From Cristatella mucedo (lineage: Eukaryota > Bryozoa > Phylactolaemata > Cristatellidae): DNA of 64,000 bases. Both the position numbers and the translations under genes were made by a program. Where the stretch lies: positions 8,278,501 through 8,342,500 of the forward strand of contig WPIO01000004.1 of NCBI GenBank assembly GCA_009760855.2, given 5' to 3'. Below are positions 49,401 to 60,584 of this stretch, piece by piece. Each line of letters starts with the position of its first letter. The first letter of the stretch is position 1. Below the pieces are notes generated by a model that saw nothing but the letters and a program-made list of their open reading frames with translations, did no database searches and had not been told where the DNA came from.

Positions 49401-50515
49401 ATAATTTATCATTGTAATTATGGGCTGTAATATTGTTATTATGTGCGCGAGAGCGTTACAGCAGATGCTGCGAGCGAGGCGCCCAAGGCCAGGTGATGCA
49501 CATTGGCTTGTTTTGGCCGGTGTGGAGCTTGGCAGAGGAAACGATCATTTTGTTCCCGACGGCATGGCAACAGATACCCATGCAGGGAACCGGTCAGGCT
49601 GTGCAGGACTATCAGTGGTGGCAATGAAACGACAGAATCTCTGATGTGGCTCTGTCAGTGATCGCGGTGCTATCGGTCTATCGGTGCTAAGCATACCTAA
49701 CCGACGATGGCAGCTTACTGGCTGCCTCCATTCGGCTACTACTTAAGACTCTAGATGTAGTAATCAAGGGGGTGTGGTTTATGGTTTGATGAGCACCGCC
49801 GGCACGTTCATTGATGTGCTTTATGGCTAGTGTGGATGCTTCGATGTCGAACTAGCCTACGGCTTAATGAGGATCGCCGGAGTGTTGATTAATTTACTCG
49901 ATGGCGGTCGTAAGGATTTATGAGGCCTTGATTGTGATGTGTACGAGGAAGATGAGTTTCAGCTGGGGAGAGATACGTGCCGAGCTGAGGCGCTCTTTTA
50001 GTTCAGTTCGGTTGGGAGAGCCGTCTAGCAGAGCCGTGAGAAATATGAGCGTTTTTTAGTACGTGTGACTCAGTAGAAATTTGGCGCTTTAACCTTGTTT
50101 TACGTTGTGTAGCTGTCTTGGAGCGAAGCACAGAATGTTCACCGACGGCTGCCACTACCCGTTTATTTACTACACGCCCGGGCTAAGTAGAAGCACGACT
50201 CACTTCGCTCCAATGATACTCCCTTCTCCCCTCCCCCTTCCCGAGACTGCTTCCATGACAGGAGCTGTACACATAGTCCAACCTCGATGCCACATCAAAG
50301 ACCAGCTGCCAGTGAGATTCCGAAACTACAGTATGCATGCATTTAGCTACAGCTTTGTTCACATTCTATAGAGGAGTGGTGGAATAAAAGATCAATAACC
50401 CAAGAATTTGGATCTCGCTGCTTTCGACCATATTCTTACCTGCTCCCTTTGCCAGCATATCGCCCAGTGATCCCAAAGGTGACTAAGCAGTGTTCACCCA
50501 AGTTCTTCCTATATA
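49401..50515. other. Intergenic, nothing recognised
   Basis: No gene or element supported. Confidence 0.35.
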
Positions 50516-50521
50516 TAATTT

Positions 50522-50670
50522 GATATATATATAATTCATTTTATAACGCCCTAAGAAAACTTAATATGTATTCAGGCACTTCACATATGGCATAGGCTCG
50601 AGTCCACGCCCACAGCCAGACCTAGGTCGGGGAGAGCACCTTAACCACTGGGCCAGACTAACTCGGCACG
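50522..50670 (-). mobile_element. SINE type B copy, complete
   Basis: Tail at the left (TAATTCATTTTATAACGCCC, TTAATATGTATTCAGGCACT), then B box complement GGCTCGAGTCCACGCCC and A box side AGCACCTTAACCACTGGGCC. Shows the whole head-plus-L2-tail structure in about 149 bp. Confidence 0.85.
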
Positions 50671-50679
50671 ATACATCCT

Positions 50680-51700
50680 ATCAAAATACCTCGACTTATC
50701 AGGTGCATGAATCTGCTGCTGCCCATAGCAACAAATATTGTAAATATGTCCCTGGTTACCGGTGGAGTTTCTTACTCTCTGAAAGCGGCAATTGTCAGGT
50801 AACTGGCTCAATCAAAGCCCTACTCTAGATCACGAGGATTTAAGTAACTATCGTCCAGGCTCCCTGCTGCCATTCTCATCAAGGATAATTGAATAAGTGG
50901 TGGCCCAGAAACTGATGATTGCACCAATTCACCAAATCTTGCTTGCAAGTTCCAATCGGGATTTCGAGCTAGCAATTCAACGTAAACTAGTCTACTTTGC
51001 GCTTACAATAATGTAAGTTAAACGTAAAGGTGAACTTATAACGCAGCATAGTTGATATGCAGCGGTAGAAGAACGTTGGTGGATATCATCCCGCTGCTTG
51101 CCGTAGGCAACAAAGGATTGCCTGTGGCCGGACTCGAACCCTCGACTAGAGTCGTGAAGTGCGAGCACCTTACCCCAGGGTTAAGACAATGACCTTTTGA
51201 ACAACGCTAACCATGGTAGAGCCTGTCTGCTGGCACTCCTCTGGACCTATCGGCAGCATTTGACAATTGACCATCAGATCTTTCTGGAGCGCCCCTCCAC
51301 TCACTTGAGTGTCACTTAGCAAAGTGCTAATTGGGATAGGTTCTACATCCGTGAGAGATCCCAGTGTATATGTATATGGCTGTCGGTCGTCTAAGCAGCC
51401 CTTAAAGTATGGGCTGCCTCCAAGTTCTATCTTAGGCCCCATTCCCTTCACTACTGTATCTATGCTCTACTCTCCCGCTGGCTGACGTCATCGCCAAACA
51501 TGATCTTACTTTCTTTTCTACTCGGGTAACGATCAGCTCTACGTATCCTTTGACCCAACGATCAGCCTCGCTTCTCATCCGACTCCCGTACTGCCTCAAT
51601 TTCCATACTGACATCGTCGGCTTAAAAGCCTCCACTGTTTGTACCAGGCAGTCGGGGACATCCGCGATCAAGCAATGTTATACACCGGCACTGTTCTCTC
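50680..51700 (+). mobile_element. Old L2 LINE copy with a SINE inside
   Basis: RT pieces at 50690-51010 (LLLPIATNIVNMSL-like, SLKAAIV, ACKFQSGFRASNST) and 51190-51700 (HLTIDHQIFLERP, LKYGLPPSSILGPIPF, a NDQLYVSFDP string). The two parts are separated by the SINE at 51064-51178. Confidence 0.7.
51064..51178 (-). mobile_element. SINE type A fragment inside L2
   Basis: AAAGGATTGCCTGTGGCCGG, ACTCGAACCCTCGACTAGAG and GAGCACCTTACCCCAGGGTT: reversed head and part of the body. Confidence 0.7.
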
Positions 51701-52764
51701 GGGGACTATCTAAGTTGATGATTCGATAGCAGCCTACGTGACAGGTTTCTATGGATCTCATTCGAGCGATCACTGTTGACTGCTTGCCCAAAAAATGCGT
51801 GCAAACTGCTTAAAAGTATGGAATGCGACTGATTTTTTCTGTTGCTTATATTGCTTACCTTTTTTGTGAAGAAAGTTTATCCTTATAACTTACCTTTTAT
51901 TTTTGCAGTGATATCCGAACAGCCTTAGTAAGCTGGGATTATTAGTTTTTGAACTCTCACTTGTAGTTGGAACAGAATTTTGTTGATGTCCAGGGATCTC
52001 GAGACTTCAATGGTCAGGAAATGAGGGTATATGATAATTCATATCTACAGGTTCTTGTGTTGTCGCTAGGCGACCATTGATCCGCTACTTTCAAAACAAA
52101 CTGACCTTGCTAAAACTTTCCCAACAAGATTCGAGCTGAGGAATTCTTGTTAGAAAAATCATGAATATGCCACTGGGGACATATCTACAAGTACATACAA
52201 ACAGAAACCTACGCTAGATATATGGATGTCCGTACATGTATGTAGTATACATAAAGTCGGGGTTGTTTTCGGACCCTTGCAATATGGCCAAGGGCGATTT
52301 GTCAATCCGTAAAAACATTTATTGGCGTCGTCAGAGCATTTGGCTAGGATTGACGCCACCGCCTTCTGAAACCGTCTCGTGCCGAGTCTCACAGCTTTCA
52401 GTCACTTGAAAAATTGTCCGCCGGGCGGATGGATTTAAACCACCTCCCAGTTGCCAATCTTAGAAATCCCACAGAAGTTCTATTGGGGTCGCTCAATTCG
52501 AGTGACTGAGTGGGTCAATCCATGCTGGTAACAGACCAATCAGAAAAGCAGGTTCTGACCCATTCGGCTCGGGTCCTCGTCCTGCTGTTGCACACGGTTA
52601 TCGCCGTCAACAGAACACCCACTTACGGCAGCACAGCGGTATGTGGTCTGGTCCGTTATTCTAGGAATGCGATACAGCCACCGAATTCGGGCCTTGGAAC
52701 AGGAGCCACAAACGATGATTTCACCACCACCTCAGTGCTTACGAGTAAGCTGCAGGTAGTCTTC
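51701..52764. other. Intergenic, nothing recognised
   Basis: AT-rich in its left half. The plus frame 52510-52830 runs into the L2 start and is otherwise motif-free. Confidence 0.35.
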
Positions 52765-54200
52765 GGCAGTCCAGCTAACCTAGTCAAGCCACTAATTAAG
52801 AAAGCAACGCGAGAGACCAAGAGGACTTGAGCAGCTTCCGTCCAGTAGTCTCCCTTCTCCCGGTCCTATAAAAGACACTAGAACAAATCGTGGCTGACCA
52901 ACCGAACTATATTGAGACCTCAAACTTAGCAAGTAGGTTTCAGTCTGGGTTTAGAGCCAATCACTCAACAGTCAGCATAGCTTAGGGTGTATAACGACCT
53001 TCTCAGAAGAGCAGACTTGGGTAAAGTCCCTCTGCTTGATCTTTCGGCAGCTTTTGACACTATTGATCAAAAAGTCCTCCTAGAGCGCTTCTTATCTTGC
53101 CTCGGCATCAATGGCATTGGCATTGCAATGTTTGCAATTGCAAACTCACAAGTGTTGATGTGAACCTACAAAGAGCATCAGAGGAACCACTTAAGTACGG
53201 TGAAACTCAGGGCTCTGTGCTGGGACTACTTTTTCAGTCTATACTCCCCTTCTTGCCGATGTGATCGCCAAGCACAATATAGGCTTTCACTTCTATGCAG
53301 ATGACACTCAGTTGTACGTTTGCTTTGATCCCTCCCAGCCCTCCAGCACGTCGAATTCTCTATACACCCTTCGTTTATATATTGATGACATCCGAACATG
53401 GATGGCAGCAAACTTTCCTTAATTGAATGAAGACGAAAACCAACTTAGTAGTTATGGGCAAACCAAGTGTGATTCAAAAATTGGAAAACCTGATGTTCAA
53501 AATCGGTTCCACCAGCATATCTCCTGTTGAATCTGCAAGTAATTTAGGTGTCCTGTTCCAAAGTGACCTTTCATTAGACGACCACATCGGCTCCACAGTC
53601 AAGTCTGCCTTCTTTCAGCTACATAACACTGCTAAAATTCGGGCTTATTTAGACAGGGATACCACATCTAAATTGGTCCATGCATTTGTAACATCCCATC
53701 TTGACTTCTGTAACTCACTGCTTGCTTGTCTACTGGCCTGTGCAATCAGGTGCTTACAGTTGGTGCAAAACTCGGCAGCTCGGCTCACCTGTCATGAGAA
53801 CCGCAATTGCCACGTGTTGAAGTGGCAATTGCGATTCTCATCATGGCACTTCTCATCGACTTGCACTGGCTCCCAACCAAGCAGTGCATCGACTTCAAGG
53901 TTCTGTCACTTACTTTTAGGTCCCTTCATTCTCTGGCTCCAGCCTACCTGTCAGAACTACTCCCCACCAGGTGTAGATTCGTACAACCTGCTATTCTGAC
54001 TCGAATCGTTGAGCCATAGCTCGTACAAAAAACCGTTGGAGACCTTGCATTTAGTTCGTATGCCCCCAAAGCCTGGAGCCCACTACCGACGCACATCCAA
54101 ATATTTGGTAATACTTTATGTGCAACAACTGTAAAGTGCCTACAGAAAGCTTCATTTCTCTGAGGGTGCTATACAAATTTATTATTATTATTATTACCTG
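52765..54200 (+). mobile_element. L2-1-like LINE copy
   Basis: [67 protein letters not shown] (53290-53340), then 53427-53999 open ([55 protein letters not shown]) and tail GTAAAGTGCCTACAGAAAGC with (ATT)n at 54180-54195. An inverted 23-bp piece at 53806-53844 breaks the RT frame. Dead. Confidence 0.87.
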
Positions 54201-56920
54201 TTCATCTGATGACTTTGCATCAGCTGAACCTGTTTTCTTCTGTGACGTGGAGGTGGTGTGCAATGTTTTTGAAGAGCTGCAATCTGTTTTCGACTCACAT
54301 TTCATATTCCAAAGTCATCTGCTGGGGGAAATCGAGTGGTAAAACTTGAGCAACAACACGAATTGAGCCTGCTGATATCTTTCGATAGCAGGTCACAGAC
54401 TTTCTGGTATCTCGCCAACCTATCACTAAATGCGACTCATAACACTACCTTCACATGCGATGTCACTTACAACTACAACTTGCGCACTGGCAGAGATCCG
54501 ATCACGAAAGTAAACGAACGTTTAGTGTTTTCTCTGAAATGCATGCCCAGACAGTTTCTCTGAAATGCATGTCCATGAACCAAACATCGAATGTGAGTCA
54601 GGATAAACGGAAAAAGTTTTAAAATACAAAACATAAAGGTAGCCTGATAGACGTGACGCATACAAAATGGGCACATTGAAATGGCTCTGGTCGAAGGTTC
54701 AACTCCAAAGGACAATATAAACAGAATACGTGTCCTTTTTTAGCAGTACAACGTCAGGAGTCCCAGGGGGAGAGGTATAGCTCTTTGTAAAATCTGGCTG
54801 ATGGTTATTCGGCTACATTTAGTCACGTTGTAAAGAGGCATGCTCTCACGATCAACCCCAACCCCACAAAAAAGCTGGCAGTCTGCAATCTTAATCTCAA
54901 TACAGACCCAGTGATTTGCAAGTGATGACTCTAGCAGAATCGCAGTCAAGTTGCCTAGTGGGTTACGGCTGGTGGACAGCTGCTATAGTAAGCATAAAGT
55001 AGATTTTGTCGGACAAGTCAGGACTAAGTAACCGAACACACGACGTACAGCCACTTAAACGTGCAACATTAGCCAAGGGATAAATAACAAGTGTAACATG
55101 GACAAGTGGCTATAATAGATAGTTCAACTGAATTGAATTTGTGCACGGAGATCAGAGGAAGTGTTGCTTCTGAGCAGGTGATCGGGGTTGATTATATTAT
55201 CTTAACACTGATGGGAGCATTTCTGAGCAAGACAACTAAATATCAAGTCGAAGGTTTAATAGGCTTCAGTCATTTGTTAATGAGGCATATATTTTCAAGT
55301 ACACATACATGGTATATATACAAGTTTAGTTTACAAAGCAAACGTGCCCAAAGATCTGAAGCATTCGTTCACAGAGCCAACAACAGTTTGGCAGGTAACG
55401 AAATAGGCCAGCTTGCAACCTGCCTCCTCAGTTACTTGCAAATGTGCTGCATAAGGAATGCAGCAAGTTCCATGTTTCGCTTGCTACCTCCCGATTGAAG
55501 CCTCTCCATACTGTGAACTGATCGGTGAGAGTGTCATACCGTAATGACAGTACCTAGGTTACCATCATTTCTTGTTCGAGACGATAGATCGCCAACCGTC
55601 ATGCCAATGGATTGCACCTTAAGAGAAGCCGATAGTCACACATAGATTCACTCCTCGGTAGTCTAGGATTGATCTGGACAGGATCCCTGTGATAACAAGG
55701 GTAACCTATATCAGCAACAAAATATGACGAACGCACAGCTTGCCAACTGCTGCTAATGTATGGCTTACGTGTACCATTAGACATTACTAAGAAGCCGGCT
55801 CAGGTAAGAGGACAGCATTTCCCTCGATTGCACCTGCAAATAAAAGTAATGTATGGAGTGCAAAGGGTAGGCAGGCCCTGCTAGGAGAAGCAGGACACAG
55901 CAGCGATTCAAATCGTTAGTGGAGGTTGCCACGGCAACGTTGGTGGAAGAGTAAACAAGCTGGCTGAGCTGCCACGTTAATGTAGCAAACTAACACATGT
56001 CGATCCGGATTAAGTAGACAGTCACGCCATATCAAAGTAAGGTTTAACAGAAGAATTAGTAGATAGACACAAATTCACCTCACAAAGACCAATCGGATAG
56101 TGCTGCAGTAAAAGCTTGCACTGTTGCTGCTGCCTCTTAGCAGATTTTCTAGTGTATCGCGAAGCGGTGCTGTAATTGTCATAACATGTTCCACAAATGC
56201 AAGATACTTTGTAAATAAATGCTGCTGAGGTCTGCCCATGGATTTAATAATATGTCTGTAATGCTACTGGACACCCTTTCTAAAGCTGTTCATGACTGCA
56301 TGTAGTCATTGACAAAGTCACCCTACTAGAATATCTCAAAATTAGCTCTCGGACCACATAATTTCACAATGAGATTAAAGTTTTTTCAACAATTAATTCT
56401 CATTTTATCACCCGTCAAGGAATGGGTGTTTTTAAGTCAGTCACAAACAATCTATTCGGGACTGCTTGCTTACATGTGGCATAGTGCCATCTCTAGCCTA
56501 CACGATCACAACACAAAAAAGTAGTGCACACAGGTACGAATCCATCAACGAGACTAATCACTCAAGCAGACACCAGCTCACGGAGGTGGAGGTCAAGCAG
56601 ATCGAAGCCCGACATTAAAAACTTTCTCCTCACTATCACCGTCGCCATCTTCATCAATGCAAGCAGCAGCTACACCAGCAGCTACTGCTGCTGGTGCTTG
56701 CCCACCAGCAAGCTACAGCACACGACAGGCTCTGGCAGTACAGGGCATGCATCGCGATGTCACCACGAGGTGTAAACTAGCAGTAATTACTGCTGTCTCA
56801 TCGCCAAACACACAACCAACAGCGTGAGGCTTCGGTGCTCTCAGCCATGCTTGCCTCTGGTGGTCCTTTTGCGTGGGTGGAATTATTGAAGGGGGCAGCC
56901 ACAAAATGACTAAGGCTAAC
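54201..56920. other. Intergenic or intronic, nothing firmly recognised
   Basis: Small frames at 54336-54563 and 55106-55498 have ordinary composition but no family I can name. No transposon signature. Confidence 0.3.
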
Positions 56921-56921
56921 C

Positions 56922-57072
<151 letters not shown>

Positions 57073-58035
57073 GGAGAGAGAAAGGTGCAACAAAAATCCT
57101 TGCAGTATGGCCGATGCTGCGGTGGCTGTATTCGTTCGGGTGATCAGAGGGTTTTCTATGGCACCAGGAATACGCCCAGCAGGTTACACCCAGCAGGTGA
57201 AAATATTTATTGACAGCCTAAAAAATATGCACACGTGCTGCTAGTATGTATAAGTTTAACGTGACGTCGGCAGGCAAAAATTCTTCATGACCTCTCTAGA
57301 CTGGAATAGAAGCTTCTAGACATAGGCCAGGAATAGAAGCTTAGCACCAGCTTCTTCTGTCTTTCTTCTACTGTCACACATTCCACGAAGCCCGAGTTTC
57401 ACTAAACATGTCGACTACTGATGTAGGCCGAACACCTCTCGTCCGTTGCTTGTCGATATCGTTTCATGGTCATTCTAGAGGGTTAATATCAGACGACCGG
57501 CTGAGGCACACAGCTAGGCAAGTGAGAGAGGTACTGTTTCATGAATTCCGGGTGATATCGAACATGAACTGCAATACGGTCGGCAGACACATAATCCGAG
57601 ATGTCGGCAGTTACTGTCCATTTTGCAGCATTCAAGCTAGCGGCATCGCGGCCTCTAACGCATGGGACCAAATAAGCACTGACGGTATTCCTAAGACTAA
57701 GCCATCCTCTGCCTTCTTTCTCATACTGAGCTGACTGCTGCTCTCTTGCATCGCTCATAGCTTCGCCAGCAGTCAGCATAGCTGAGAGTTAGCGAAAATC
57801 ACAGACTTTTGCAGGACCGTCATTAACACACCAATGCGGCTTATTCAATTGGGCAAGTAATGCTACTACCAGCTTAAATAAAATGGCAAAGACAAATCTT
57901 CAGGCAAATCAAATTAGGAAACTGACTACCATAATTGGGATACTGTTAAACTAATCTTTCGTATAAGCATTGGCAGAAGCAGATGTGGTAGACAGAGTCA
58001 AATGTGCTGATGAGATTGTTGTCACTCCGACTTAC
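57073..58035. other. Unassigned
   Basis: A 14-bp unit around CAGCAGGT is repeated at 57177-57197 and TAGAAGCTT repeats at 57307-57342. Frames at 57408-57734 (+) and 57489-57779 (-) overlap; neither shows a family. Confidence 0.3.
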
Positions 58036-58411
58036 CATTCCCAAACCGCCCGACTCACCTCACTAGCCTGCTTGATATCATTCAGGGGTACAAACGTCAG
58101 AGCCTTGAGAAATTTTGTGACGTCGGCAAAGACCAAGCCGTTCAGGTAGGGCACCAGCGCTATTCCACCCGGGCTCGAAGTCCTCGTCGTTAGCCACACA
58201 GCATTACCGGCAACTTTGCCCAGCTTTTCGCCAGCTGCGGAGGTCACGAGTGGCACGGTCAGGCCTGCAGACAAAGCGCACTCAACGATAGGACTGTCGC
58301 CTCGGACTTTAAGCCGCAGCAGACTGGCCGAGGGAGGCAAGCTCTCAGCCTTGCGAAGTAACTGGACAATTCCAAGCAAAATGGCTACACTAAGAGAAGG
58401 TTGGCCGACAT
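58036..58411 (-). CDS. Exon-like open stretch of an unidentified gene
   Basis: 376 nt open between an acceptor (TCCTTTTCTCAG) and a perfect donor (AATG|GTAAGT). The product has normal amino-acid balance and alternating hydrophobic segments: VGQPSLSVAILLGIVQLL, RLKVRGDSPIVECALSAGL, GEKLGKVAGNAVWLTTRT, ALVPYLNGLVFADVTKFLKA, VPLNDIKQASEVSRAVWEW. An alternative acceptor 14 nt upstream (GATTGCAG, exon start 58425) keeps the same frame. I do not recognise the family. It could be a real internal coding exon of a gene lying across 55-64 kb on the minus strand; no repeats overlap it. Confidence 0.55.
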
Positions 58412-58901
58412 CTGAGAAAAGGACACTGCAATCAAAAGCATACCGCATGGACGGTGAGAGAAATTTTCGGCAACGACCCAGATCACAGGTATACCATGCT
58501 AGCAGTGTCACTGTTGCCAAGCAGCAGCCCTGATCCGACCCCCCAAGAAAAATCGCTGGTATACTCTGGAGTGAAGAGTACGACCATTGACTTCCCATAT
58601 CATCATCAGGAGAGAGGTCTTGTTGAGATTCTCTGTCACAGCTGGCAAGAAACAGAACTTAGATGGAGGATAGTAGTATCCATTGCAACCCCACAAACAG
58701 GAAGTATTAAAAATTGTGACGAGGGTTATTATTATTAGTATTAAGTCATCTCATTCAGCTGTTCAAGTTAAAGTGTATGACTCTGAATTATGCACATAAA
58801 AAATAAAAAGTAACCACCCTGAAAACATCATTGGATCATTTACGGGAGAAGATGCACTTTCCAATAACTATGACGCTTTCTTGATACGGCACACATACAA
58901 G

Positions 58902-58932
58902 ATGTGTGTGTGTGTGTGTGTGTTTGTTTGCA
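58902..58932. repeat. Short (GT)n microsatellite
   Basis: About 22 bp of GT followed by TTTGTTTG. Confidence 0.9.
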
Positions 58933-59017
58933 TGCATGTGAGTACATAAAAGATTTGCCCAAACTGTAAATATACAGGACTTGTGGCCATTGAGCCTCTG
59001 GTGCTAGGAATGGAGCA

Positions 59018-59205
59018 AAAGAGCTGCAATAGCCCAGGAGGTAAGGTGCTCGCTCTTCACGACAGAGATCGTGGGTTCGAATCCTGCAGTGGGCAATCCT
59101 CTATATTGCCAACTGCAAACGGTGATGATAGCCATTAATGCTCTTCTACTGCTATACAAATGAGGCTATTCAATCAGCTAATATTTATTCATTTAAACAG
59201 TTATC
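59018..59205 (+). mobile_element. SINE type A copy
   Basis: Head AATAGCCCAGGAGGTAAGGT, B box GGGTTCGAATCCTGC, body, 3' end AATCAGCTAATATTTATTC. Confidence 0.87.
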
Positions 59206-59250
59206 GACTGCATATATTATTTACTTGCTGCATCACTTGCTACTATCAAT

Positions 59251-59344
59251 GAGCATTGTTACCCAAGTCCACTACTATAGCCACCATTTAGTCCTGCGAG
59301 CATTGTTACCCAAGTCCACTACTATTGCCATCATTTAGTCCTGC
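59251..59344. repeat. 47-bp tandem duplication
   Basis: Two copies of a unit starting GAGCATTGTTACCCAAGTCC (59251 and 59298), differing at two or three bases. Confidence 0.9.
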
Positions 59345-59714
59345 TTTCTTTGTGCACCACTACCACGATGTAACAGAACAGAAAGGTTCCGATATGAAGT
59401 TCAAACTATTTCCTTAGTATTGGTAAGTCAAGTAAAAAAATTATCATGTAAAAATAGCAGCAAACAGGTCATTCATCAGTCAGCCTGGCTACAGAATGGG
59501 AGGCAAATTAGTAATGCACTACAAGAACTATTAATCAACACAGAAGCAGTACAATAATACTGAACAGAAATTTAAATAACTATCTCCAAAATACAAACTG
59601 AAGGCTGCCCATCGTTGACTGAATGCCAAAAGAGTCTAGCTGGAAACGATCGAGCAGCCTCTGTTTCCCGGTCCAGGGTCTCTGGCGTTTGAGCTAGCGA
59701 GAAAGCTGCCCCAC
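59345..59714. other. Intergenic, nothing recognised
   Basis: AT-rich; no element supported. Confidence 0.35.
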
Positions 59715-59925
59715 ACACTTAATAATAATAATAATAATAACAATAATAATGCACTTGATAAAGCACCCTCAGAGAACTTAATCTCTTTCAAGGCGCTTTA
59801 TACATTTGCTGCAAAGGGAAATGCAAATTGAATGGTAAGTAAAATCATGCTTGAAAAACAAACAAAATGAATAATATGGTTAGGGGTGACATGCACAGGG
59901 TCAGCATGCAAATGTGGTCACTTCG
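59715..59925 (-). mobile_element. L2-1 3' UTR fragment
   Basis: (AAT)n, GCACTTGATAAAGCACCCTC, CATTTGCTGCAAAGGGAAAT, and 3' UTR to GTCAGCATGCAAATGTGGT; no coding part. Confidence 0.88.
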
Positions 59926-60085
59926 GGGCTTTAAAGTCGCGCGCAGCGATCCTAACGATTGCAGCTTGGCATGCGATTTGGAATCACAAACACAAACGCT
60001 CCTTCACTCAGTACACGGGGCTCGGCTCGAAGCATGCAAGTGTAAATTTGAAAGCCTAGGCTTTTTAAGGCAGATGAGTAGCCTT

Positions 60086-60138
60086 CGATAGCTCAATCAG
60101 TAGAGCACCGACTTGTTATATCGGAGGTTGTGCAACAA
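60086..60138 (+). pseudogene. tRNA-like 5' half
   Basis: GATAGCTCAATCAGTAGAGC is a good D-arm/A box, followed by a possible anticodon arm CCGAC-TTGTTAT-ATCGG (loop would carry GTT). The T-arm and B box are absent, so this is at best a broken tRNA gene or a SINE head. Confidence 0.4.
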
Positions 60139-60304
60139 TTACTAGGCAGAGACTTTTATGGCATTCAGTCCCACGACGACGTATAGCCTTCGGTCGCTGC
60201 ATTTTGAAATTACCGATTTAACGCTAGTCACAGATGCTCTAGACAGCTGCTCTTAGATCTGCTCAGGTTTCCAAGCTCCTTCGATGTGCGAAAGCACCCA
60301 GCTA

Positions 60305-60430
60305 GACATAACCTCCCAATCTCTACCACCAATTCCGGACCTAACGTCCATATATCTACCACCAAGCCCAGACCTAACATCTCAATCCCTATCACAAATC
60401 CCAGACCTAACATCCCAATCACGACCGCTA
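60305..60430. repeat. 33-bp tandem repeat, about 3.8 units
   Basis: Units begin with GACATAAC or GACCTAAC at 60305, 60338, 60371 and 60404. The period is divisible by three, so the minus frame 60228-60581 reads an 11-residue repeat based on LGLGFVIGIEM / LGPELVVEIGR. Confidence 0.85.
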
Positions 60431-60584
60431 ATCTTTTGCAGGTTGCACGGTTTGGACAGAAGCTCAGGCATGCAAACTCAGTGAGGCAGTTAAAATCAGA
60501 GCTAGGGCGTTCATCCCCGATGCATGGGCCAAAGGCTTGCGCGGCTGCCAATTCTTTTGCATAGCATCTCGGAGAATGCAATCT

